From: Rhodospirillales bacterium
GTDB taxonomy: Bacteria; Pseudomonadota; Alphaproteobacteria; Acetobacterales; Acetobacteraceae
Reading direction: 5' to 3'
Assembly (NCBI GenBank): GCA_903644035.1
Contig: CAHJXG010000414.1
Coordinates: 1-12,742 of the forward strand
DNA: 12,742 nt
Shown here: one piece after another, positions 1 to 5,009 of the stretch
Layout: each line of letters starts with the position of its first letter
Position numbering within the stretch: position 1 is the first letter of the stretch
Program-made: the position numbers and the translations under genes
The notes under the pieces: model-generated
Database searches by the model: none
The model's input: the letters and a program-made list of their open reading frames with translations, nothing else
What the model was told of the DNA's origin: nothing

Positions 1-216
1 ACCGGCAGCTCGGAGGTGCCCGCGGCCGTGCCGTCGCTCACCCACAAGCCGGCGCGACCGCTCGTGCCGTAGCCGGAAAACAACACCTTGCCGTTGTAGA
101 ACGTCAAACCGGAGGGGTTGAGGCCCGTGGCGCTGGCGCCGGCCACCGGCAACTCGGAGGTGCCCGCGGCCGTGCCGTCGCTCACCCACAGGCCAGGGCC
201 ACTGGTCGCGTTCTGA
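1..216. repeat. 144-bp tandem coding repeat (48 residues per unit)
   Basis: The block beginning at position 1 recurs at position 145 with nearly identical sequence over about 50 bases (accggcagctcggaggtgcc versus accggcaactcggaggtgcc). The 144-bp period is a multiple of three and keeps the minus-strand reading frame, so each unit encodes 48 residues. The near-identity at DNA level suggests recent duplication or gene conversion between units. Confidence 0.75.
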
Positions 217-266
217 CCTTGGAACACAACACGCTGTGGTATCGGCGGCTCCTGAACTCGGCGCAC
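1..266 (-). pseudogene. ELWxxDGT-repeat protein, 5'-truncated fragment (continues past left edge)
   Basis: The minus strand reads a repetitive protein with the signature GLWVSDGTAAGTSELPV twice, separated by a segment containing NGKVLFSGYGTSG. This is the pattern of ELWxxDGT-repeat proteins, which are large, probably secreted or surface proteins of unknown exact role. Reading upstream, the frame keeps repeat character back to about RVVFQGQNATSGPGLW. It then loses it and meets an in-frame TAA near 285-287. No ATG lies between; a GTG at 264-266 is the only standard start and has no clear ribosome binding site or signal peptide. I infer that the gene's 5' part was removed, leaving a fragment that begins inside a repeat. 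The C-terminal part lies beyond the window. A short intact gene starting at the GTG is the less likely alternative. Confidence 0.6.
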
Positions 267-737
267 AAGCGCGCCAACAATGTATTAAGCCTCGCCGAAC
301 CTATCAGCTCCGGTGCAGTTTCGGCAAAGCGTAAGCCATACAAATACACACTACAAACTTATAAAGAAAGATTTTGCACGTTAATTATTGTTCGCTGGTA
401 AGCGTCATTGCTGATCGTTGGCGAAGGCGGAGCGGTATGGCGCTCGTGCAGTAGGATAACGCAGCATGGTGCGGCTCATGGCGGCGTAGATCCCTGCGCC
501 AGCACGCCCTCGATCGTCAGCTCCAGTTAGCAGACAAGGTCGCCCCTGTCCTCCTGCTGCTCAAGTCTTCTTCCGAAGGCCCCAGCGCAGAGCCGCTTCG
601 CCGGCAGCGGGGCAAGGGTGGAACCGGCCCAGTCGGGCAGCCGCCGAGGTGCTCGCTCCTTGCGGCGTCGCGGGCGCAAGCGGCCCCGCCGTGCTGCTCC
701 TCCTACATGACCCGTTCCCAACAGTGATGCTAGTGGC
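267..737. other. Gap: AT-rich stretch then unassigned sequence
   Basis: About 280-400 is clearly more AT-rich than the rest of the window and looks non-coding. From about 400 to 737 the base composition returns to GC-rich, but I recognise no protein in any frame; the open frames have unconvincing residue composition. The sequence could be remnant DNA between the truncated repeat gene and the IS6 element. Confidence 0.4.
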
Positions 738-761
738 GAAGGTTCTGACAGATCTCGCGCC
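738..761 (+). repeat. Left terminal inverted repeat of the IS6 element
   Basis: Begins gaaggttctgacag and ends ctcgcgcc. It pairs with the reverse complement of 1686-1709 at 19 of 24 positions, with the outer six and inner eight bases matching exactly. Confidence 0.7.
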
Positions 762-802
762 AGCAGGTATCGCCTGTGAGCTGCAGGCAAGATGATCTGC
801 GG

Positions 803-1621
803 CTACGCGGCTTGCAGGATGCCCAGCACCGCTGCACTCCGGCATAGGAACCGCACTCGACATTGGAGGGCGGGGACGTGCTGGTTGCGGCGGGTGCGAG
901 GGCGAAGGTAGTGGCGCAGTTCGTCATGGCCGCGACAGAACCGGGCCGCTGATCGGGGGCACTTGAGGCCGAGCATGGGCCGATATCGCCCTTTCAGGCC
1001 GCGTTGGTCCTGCTCCAGCCCGTTGTTGAGGTAGCGGCTGGTCCGGTGCCGCACTCCCTTGCCCAGCTCGGTGCGGATCGCACGTGGGTAGCTGTCGTGG
1101 CCATCGGTCGTGACCCGGTCAGGAGTGACGTCCGCCACCGTCTTGGCCGAGCGGAAAAAGGCGCGCGCCGCCTTCATGTCCCGGCGCTCGCTGAACAGCA
1201 CGTCCACGAGCGCGCCGGAGCGGTCGATCGCGCGATACACGTAGCACCAGCGCCCGTCGACCTTGAGGTAGGTCTCATCCACATACCAGCTCCGCCCTAC
1301 GTTGCCGCGGCGCACACGCCGGAGTTCCTCGGCGAGCGCCGGGGTCAGCTTGGCTTCCCACTCGCGAACGGCTTCATGGCTGAACACCATGCCGCGGACG
1401 GCGAACATCTCGGGCAGGTCGCGAAGCGACAGCTTGTGGCGCAGCCGCCAAAGCACCACGAGGGCGATGACGTCGGAGGGATACTGCGCCCGGTTCAGCA
1501 CCGTGCCGGTGCGCTCGTTCCATTGCTTGCCACAGCAGCGGCAGCGGAACCTGCGATAGCCCTGGGCGGTGCGCTCGGGACGCTCGCTGACCGCGTCCGA
1601 CCCGCACTCAACACACCGCAT
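803..1621 (-). CDS. IS6-family transposase
   Basis: This 272-residue DDE transposase catalyses cut-and-join (typically replicative) movement of its IS. Residues 1-35 form a zinc ribbon (CVEC at 3-6 and CRCCGKQW at 27-34). Residues 40-100 contain the helical region YPSDVIALVVLWRLRHKLSLR. The catalytic core follows: D115 in WYVDETYLKV, D173 in VTTDGHDSYPRA, and E203 in NNGLEQDQRGLK. The C-terminus (SAARFCRGHDELRHYLRPR and beyond) is full-length for this subgroup and has no internal stop. In relatives I recall, the E motif usually reads EQDHRG; here His is Gln. The D173-E203 gap is 29 residues rather than the 34 of IS26. The ATG at 1621 fits the zinc-ribbon start, but its ribosome binding site is weak. 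Confidence 0.92.
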   Translation of the reverse strand: MRCVECGSDAVSERPERTAQGYRRFRCRCCGKQWNERTGTVLNRAQYPSDVIALVVLWRLRHKLSLRDLPEMFAVRGMVFSHEAVREWEAKLTPALAEELRRVRRGNVGRSWYVDETYLKVDGRWCYVYRAIDRSGALVDVLFSERRDMKAARAFFRSAKTVADVTPDRVTTDGHDSYPRAIRTELGKGVRHRTSRYLNNGLEQDQRGLKGRYRPMLGLKCPRSAARFCRGHDELRHYLRPRTRRNQHVPALQCRVRFLCRSAAVLGILQAA

Positions 1622-1685
1622 CCCCGTCCGCCTGCTTTGTGAGGGCCGGCCCTATACCGATCTCACCTCCCATCGTCCAGGCTGC

Positions 1686-1709
1686 GGCGCGAGTGCCGAC
1701 AGGACCTTC
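1686..1709 (-). repeat. Right terminal inverted repeat of the IS6 element
   Basis: Its reverse complement begins gaaggtcctgtcgg and ends ctcgcgcc, mirroring the left repeat. It lies about 65 bp upstream of the transposase start, so the transposase promoter must lie within or next to this end. Confidence 0.7.
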
Positions 1710-1808
1710 CATAGTGGCACCCTCCACTGCGAGTACCAAATCTTAGGATTTTCGTCTTTTCTAATTCAAGCGCGAACCGCAACGCGAGCCGCCGAGCCGG
1801 CACTTTTT

Positions 1809-1823
1809 GTTCTTTATGTGTTC
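1809..1823 (+). promoter_or_regulatory. LexA-type SOS box (GTTC-N7-GTTC) with overlapping promoter
   Basis: The sequence GTTCTTTATGTGTTC is a perfect match to the direct-repeat GTTC-N7-GTTC operator bound by LexA in alphaproteobacteria. It lies in an AT-rich intergenic stretch 43 bases before the ATG of the 68-codon gene. A plausible promoter has TTTATG (1813-1818) as -35 and TATCCT (1836-1841) as -10 with 17 bases between. The operator would then cover the -35, the usual arrangement for repression. The match is seen directly; LexA control is inferred. Confidence 0.65.
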
Positions 1824-1866
1824 CAAAAGCAAACCTATCCTGGCCGGGATCAACGGAGGTGCCTCC

Positions 1867-2073
1867 ATGCCAAAGCCAGCCCTGCTTCCCTGTTCCGCCG
1901 ACCGCCGCGAAATGCTGGAGACGATCGCGCTCATCCTGCGCGGCGGCGTCCTGTCCGACCCGTCCGAGGATCTCGCCGCCTGGGTGGCCGGCGTGGAGAT
2001 CGTCGAAGGCTTGCAGCGGGCCGGCTTCACTGTGGTTCGAACCGTGCCCGCGGCGGCGGACACCATGCCGTGA
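1867..2073 (+). CDS. Small hypothetical protein, probably SOS-regulated
   Basis: This 68-residue protein starts at the ATG preceded by GGAGGT at 1855-1860, an excellent ribosome binding site. That is why the upstream in-frame ATG at 1807 is not chosen. The protein has a helical, amphipathic character (MLETIALILRGG, DLAAWVAGVEIVEGLQRAGF). It has no signal peptide, membrane segment, cysteines or motif I can name. It sits alone, downstream of the SOS box and convergent with the minus-strand small genes that end at 2135. Small LexA-controlled proteins in alphaproteobacteria include division inhibitors (SidA, DidA), but those are membrane proteins and this one is not. I therefore make no functional claim beyond likely damage-inducible expression. 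Confidence 0.7.
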   Translation: MPKPALLPCSADRREMLETIALILRGGVLSDPSEDLAAWVAGVEIVEGLQRAGFTVVRTVPAAADTMP

Positions 2074-2134
2074 TGCGGGACAGCGCTGCAACGGGTGCGA
2101 TGCCGAGCGCCGATCAGGGAACGGCCTAGCTCCG

Positions 2135-2356
2135 TTAGTGCAACGACTCGTCCAGGCGCCGCTCCGTCCGCGTCAGCTCGTCCAGTGCGGCCAGGATGAG
2201 CATCCAGACGCGCCGCCCGGCCTCGTCGCCTGCCGCTTCCAGCTCGTCGGCGCGCATGGCGGCACGTAGCTCCGCATCGCGTCCATGTTGATCAAGCAGC
2301 AGCTTGGCGCAGCGAAAGGCGTCAAGACCAGTCAATCGACAGCACCCTCCAGGCAT
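2135..2356 (-). CDS. Small hypothetical protein (73 residues)
   Basis: The frame encodes a charged helical protein, LDAFRCAKLLLDQHGRDAEL followed by AAMRADELEAAGDEAGRRVW and LILAALDELTRTERR. This composition is convincing for a real gene and typical of small uncharacterised proteins in Acetobacteraceae. I know of no assigned function. The start at ATG 2356 (MPGGCCRL) has a purine-rich AAAGGGCGGCGGAG just before it. A TTG at 2335 would give 66 residues beginning with TGLDAF. The 5' end overlaps the preceding short frame ending at 2322, which suggests translational coupling or a frameshift joining the two. The gene converges with the 68-codon gene on the other strand. Confidence 0.6.
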   Translation of the reverse strand: MPGGCCRLTGLDAFRCAKLLLDQHGRDAELRAAMRADELEAAGDEAGRRVWMLILAALDELTRTERRLDESLH

Positions 2357-2411
2357 GCTCCGCCGCCCTTTCCTTGCCGGCCAGCAGCGCGAGCAGCGCC
2401 TTCTCCAGCAT
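2322..2411 (-). CDS. Tiny hypothetical ORF overlapping the next gene
   Basis: Twenty-nine residues beginning MLEKALLALLAGKERAAEHA and ending in SIDWS. The peptide looks helical and coding, whereas the alternative frame over the same bases is Cys/Arg-rich and implausible. Its stop (2322-2324) lies 35 bases inside the following gene. No clear ribosome binding site precedes ATG 2411. The frame stays open upstream, and an ATG at 2543 would give a 73-residue form. It could also be the N-terminal half of the downstream gene, separated by a frameshift. Confidence 0.35.
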   Translation of the reverse strand: MLEKALLALLAGKERAAEHAWRVLSIDWS

Positions 2412-2562
2412 GACGATGCACCAGGCAACTTCGACGCAGTCGGATTGGACACCGGCAGCTTCGGGGTCGCCGGTGCGTGAGGTGCGAGATGTGATGGATG
2501 CTGCCCGGTGCAGGCGCGGCGGCAGAGGGTCAGTCAAGGCCATGGGGGCTGGTCGGGCGCCG

Positions 2563-2706
2563 TCACGACTGGCGTCGGGTTTGCGCGTCCGCGCCGGGCA
2601 GCATGGCGCCGCCTCGGCGTGTCGCGCCTTGCGCCGACACCGTTCCGGCCAGGGTGGCAACGGGAGTAGGTGGCAACGGAAGTAGCATGATCGACAGAAG
2701 ACGCAT
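2563..2706 (-). CDS. Possible short secreted peptide (weak)
   Basis: A 47-residue frame begins MRLLSIMLLPLPP and continues to GTVSAQG. The opening looks like a short signal peptide with an A-Q-G or S-A-Q cleavage region, and the rest is low-complexity Arg/Gly/Ala. The 16-bp tandem duplication lies inside it. No clear ribosome binding site precedes the ATG. It could be the truncated 5' end of a secreted-protein gene, or chance. It is the only frame between 2452 and 2945 I would mention; the rest of that stretch holds nothing I recognise. Confidence 0.2.
   Translation of the reverse strand: MRLLSIMLLPLPPTPVATLAGTVSAQGATRRGGAMLPGADAQTRRQS
2653..2684. repeat. 16-bp tandem duplication
   Basis: The unit ggtggcaacgggagta (2653-2668) is followed directly by ggtggcaacggaagta (2669-2684), identical at 15 of 16 positions. 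Since 16 is not a multiple of three, it would shift any frame that crossed it. Confidence 0.8.
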
Positions 2707-2945
2707 CACGCGCGGGTTCCGGAGGATAGGCAGGGTTGAACGGCGCAGCCCTGCCAGGGTGCGGCCTGCAACCGGCAGGCCGGCATGCACGCTGCCGGCC
2801 GGACGGTGGAGGCCGCATGGAGCAGCATCGGCCCCACGCCGGCTGAGGACGTGCTCGCCTGTTGGCCTTCCATCTTGGCCCCACCACCGCTTGGCGGTGC
2901 GAAGCACGACTCCCCGCCCCGGCGCCGGCAGCCTGGAGAATGCTG

Positions 2946-3521
2946 TCAACGAGCGCATGTCGGCCGCCAGCGGGTCAGATGCCTTGTTGCTTGAATTACC
3001 CTGCCCCGTGCCCGCCAGCGGTCGGCAAAAGTCGGCGCCGCCGGCAGCAGTTCCGTCAGGCGGCCCTGCACTGGCAGGTGCTGGATGTCTTCGCCACCCA
3101 ACGCCGAAACGGCGACATCGCGCACACCCGAAACGTCGCCCAACAAGCTGCGCCTGATCTCGCGCACCCTCAGCCTTTGCGTCAACCCACCATCCACCCG
3201 AGCCGTTCCGGCCACAAGCAGGATTTCAATGCGCCGCCCATCCTCGGATGGCTTGACATCCGAGGCGACGTCGCCCTGCGCCGCCCAGGCTTCCGAACAG
3301 TGGAAAACGGCGGGCGCGGCCTCGGCCACGCACATCATGCGTACGACGCCGAACGATGCCTCCTTTGCGATCTCGCTCGTGAAGTCGGCGGCAACCAAGT
3401 GGGCGCGGCCCCGGCGGTTTACGATCATGAACAGAGGGCGCACCGTCCCCTCCGCGAGCAGCATCGCCTCGGCGCAGGCGAAGGCGTGGTCAAAGCGGCT
3501 CACGAAGTCGTTCGGGGTCAT
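2946..3521 (-). CDS. Hypothetical protein (191 residues)
   Basis: The ATG at 3521 opens MTPNDFVSRFDHAFACAEAM. The protein then alternates beta-like and helical stretches (TVRPLFMIVNRRGRAHLVAA, FGVVRMMCVAEAAPAVFHCS, DGRRIEILLVAGTARVDGG). Composition and codon use are convincingly coding. It resembles soluble proteins of unknown function that I recall from Acetobacteraceae, but I cannot name a family. There is no signal peptide or membrane segment. An in-frame ATG at 3557 would add MLPHRPWCYGRR, which looks less natural. The last 40 or so residues are Arg-rich and may be read-through past a lost stop. It is transcribed away from the IS5 remnant, with no gene directly upstream. Confidence 0.6.
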   Translation of the reverse strand: MTPNDFVSRFDHAFACAEAMLLAEGTVRPLFMIVNRRGRAHLVAADFTSEIAKEASFGVVRMMCVAEAAPAVFHCSEAWAAQGDVASDVKPSEDGRRIEILLVAGTARVDGGLTQRLRVREIRRSLLGDVSGVRDVAVSALGGEDIQHLPVQGRLTELLPAAPTFADRWRARGRVIQATRHLTRWRPTCAR

Positions 3522-3844
3522 GCGCCGCCCGTAACACCATGGTCGATGCGGCAGCAAGTTGTTTCACTATCGGCAAACAGAACTCCCGGGAGCGGCTACG
3601 GCCGCATGTCCGTTCCAAGCGTCGCCAGTCGCGCATCCAACAGGCCATCGACCACCTGGTGGTGGCGGCAGCCCGGCCCCACCCGCACGCGCTGCGGCGC
3701 TCCCGCGGCCAATGCCTGGCCAAAGGCCCGCGGCCCGCACCTTTACCGGCGGATGTTCAGCGTTCCGATGGCTTGGTGCAGCCTGCGGCTGGCCCTAAGA
3801 AGGTTCAGAGCGACGTCGGCGCAGGCGTCGGAACAAGGCTTGCT
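3522..3844. other. Gap: unassigned sequence beside the IS5 remnant
   Basis: No confident gene. On the minus strand a stop-free stretch from 3742 to 3596 encodes AFGQALAAGAPQRVRVGPGC and HHQVVDGLLDARLATLG. It looks somewhat coding but lacks ATG or GTG in a sensible place. It follows, in the same frame, the read-through from the IS5 transposase C-terminus that stops at 3743-3745. The bases ggccctaagaaggttcagag from 3791 could be the outer end of the IS5 element, but I found no matching inverted repeat on the other side. Confidence 0.35.
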
Positions 3845-4504
3845 CACCGCTTTCCGAATGGAGGCGGGCTTTATCGTCTGGACCATCGCGTCCGATGCCG
3901 CACTTTGTTGGGAACCTCGCCATGTTGGGCAGGCAGGGTCAGGGTGTACAACCTGGGGCCGATCAGATGGTTGTGGCATTGCGGCCGTCCCGGCTTGATT
4001 GCGTGCGCCGTAACCGGATGCCTTTCACCAGCCTGTGCGACCTCGTTCAGCCATGGGCTGGTGTGGCGGTCGCGTTGGCCCCGGCAGTCGCCGCCGCTCT
4101 TGCCTGTGCTCGGCGCCCCCCGATGCCCGGGGCGGGACCGACGACCTCTGACGGCGGGTGGCGCTGCCGTGCGGCCGCAGTGGCGCAGCTAGGCCCGCCG
4201 TTGTAGGCGGCCTCCGCTATCACGACCGTGGTTACGCCCTCTGCCCGGACTGGGGCTGGCACCCGGGGCGTGTCGTCAGCATGACCTTCGGTCAGGCACG
4301 TGGTCGGCGACCTCGCTCGTGCCAGCGTCCACCACCGGGCGCAGTCGCGCCACTGCGGGCGTGCCCGGCCGTGCCGCCTGGCGCTCCACTCGTCTTGGCC
4401 AAGCTCCAGCCCGTGCTGTCCAGCAGCAGGTGGAACGGGCCGCCGCCGGCCCGCACATGCAGCTGTGTTTGAACGCCCGACCGCACCGGCTCACATGGGG
4501 TGGA
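3845..4504 (-). pseudogene. IS5-family transposase, degraded by frameshifts
   Basis: Consecutive pieces of one transposase are read on the minus strand in changing frames. In order they are: STPCEPVRSGVQTQLHVRAG then GPFHLLLDSTG (4504-4409; family pattern STLSRRxxTL...GPLHLLVDSTG with the first catalytic Asp); EWSARRHG near 4400-4350; VDAGTSEV (4332-4309); LTEGHADD near 4300-4265; VIAEAAYNGGPSCATAAARQ (4241-4128; pattern ADGAYDG with the second Asp); QRDRHTSPWLNEV near 4075; GPRLYTLTLPAQHGEVPNK (3960-3904); and MVQTIKPASIRKAV (3886-3845; pattern NRMIRxAKPVSVR at the C-terminus). The family order is preserved, so this is a once-complete gene with several indels. The roughly 100 N-terminal residues are missing where the IS110 fragment begins. 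Assignment is from remembered family patterns. Confidence 0.75.
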
Positions 4505-4571
4505 CGGCTCCCAACGGCGCCGATGTTCCAGGGTGCGGTCGTGAGTACCCGAACGGAGGGGGCCGCCCGCG

Positions 4572-4750
4572 ATGGGCATCGCCGTGATCGGTCTCGACAC
4601 CGCCAAGTTCGTTCTCCAGGCCCGCGCTCTGGCCAAGTCCGGAAAGTTAGCCAGGCGCGAGTTGCGCGGGAGCGAGGTGGTTCCCTTCTCCGCAGCACAT
4701 CTTGCCTGCAGGGGGTGCCGGAAGCGTGCGGCGCCGCCCAGCCATGAGGC
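4572..4750 (+). pseudogene. IS110-family transposase, N-terminal fragment
   Basis: From ATG 4572 the frame reads MGIAVIGLDTAKFVLQARAL and continues through KLARRELRGSEVVPF. This matches the start of IS110-family transposases (the VIGLDxAKxVFQ motif carries the first acidic residue of the DEDD site, followed by a xxRRxLRRxxVxxF segment). At about 4700 the frame shifts: the next frame reads CLQGVPEACGAAQP (4705-4746), matching the family's LVGMEACxxAHxWxREL, then stops. A GGAGGGGG stretch lies upstream of the ATG, as expected for the intact gene. Weak resemblance to later IS110 segments (DAVATHGMR at about 4788, EEEHACCGRSRL at about 4846) hints that debris reaches about 4900. It is non-functional. 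Confidence 0.7.
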
Positions 4751-5009
4751 CGTCACGTCCCAGCCGCTTTTGCACCGGCCGGTCCGTGACGCGGTGGCGA
4801 CCCATGGAATGCGGCCGTGGCTTGCGGCGCTCCGCTCGAAGGGCATGAAGAGGAACATGCCTGCTGCGGCAGGAGCCGGCTGCCGAGGCAACCTTGCACC
4901 AACACCGTCCCAATCTGGGCGTTAACGGTTTTTTCAAGTCCATCGGCCAAACTGTGGACGGTCCGCCGTGACGGCAGACAATTTTGGACGAAGGCATGGG
5001 CCGAGCAAA
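4751..5009 (+). other. Region upstream of gspE, probably IS debris plus promoter
   Basis: No intact gene here. The first part may be eroded IS110 sequence. From about 4920 the sequence is relatively AT-rich (gttaacggttttttcaagtc) and is the likeliest place for the promoter of the gsp operon. I cannot assign -35 and -10 boxes with confidence. Confidence 0.35.

Larger units (their letters stand above)
738..1710 (-). mobile_element. IS6-family insertion sequence, apparently complete
   Basis: A single transposase gene is bounded by imperfect inverted repeats at 738-761 and 1686-1709, matching at 19 of 24 positions by eye. The 7-base word TAGTGGC occurs just outside each end, at 731-737 and 1712-1718. 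With ends at 738 and 1710, the flanking 8-mers are ctagtggc and atagtggc, close to the 8-bp duplication IS6-family elements make. The exact ends are uncertain by one to three bases, because repeat identity also fits ends at 741 and 1706. The element is about 970 bp, a little longer than classical IS26 because the transposase has an N-terminal zinc-ribbon extension. Confidence 0.8.

Noticed and set aside
1..216. CRISPR-like repeat array
   Set aside because: The period is 144 bp, keeps the reading frame, and encodes a known protein repeat; repeats are not short and there are no unique spacers of CRISPR size.
219..401. Plus-strand 60-residue open frame across the AT-rich stretch
   Set aside because: No ribosome binding site, no recognisable motif, and it overlaps the repeat-protein fragment on the other strand; it looks like chance.
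1004..1642. Long plus-strand open frame opposite the IS6 transposase
   Set aside because: It is a shadow of the transposase gene; its residue composition is low in sense and the minus-strand protein is clearly a DDE transposase.
3743..3886. 47-residue minus-strand ORF beginning MVQTIKPASIRKAV
   Set aside because: The opening matches the C-terminal tail of IS5-family transposases, so it is the end of the degraded transposase reading through into flanking DNA, not an independent gene.
2862..3998. 378-residue plus-strand open frame
   Set aside because: It lies opposite the 191-residue minus-strand gene and then the IS5 remnant; its composition (His, Arg, Gln, Ala, Pro rich) is typical of an antisense shadow in GC-rich DNA.
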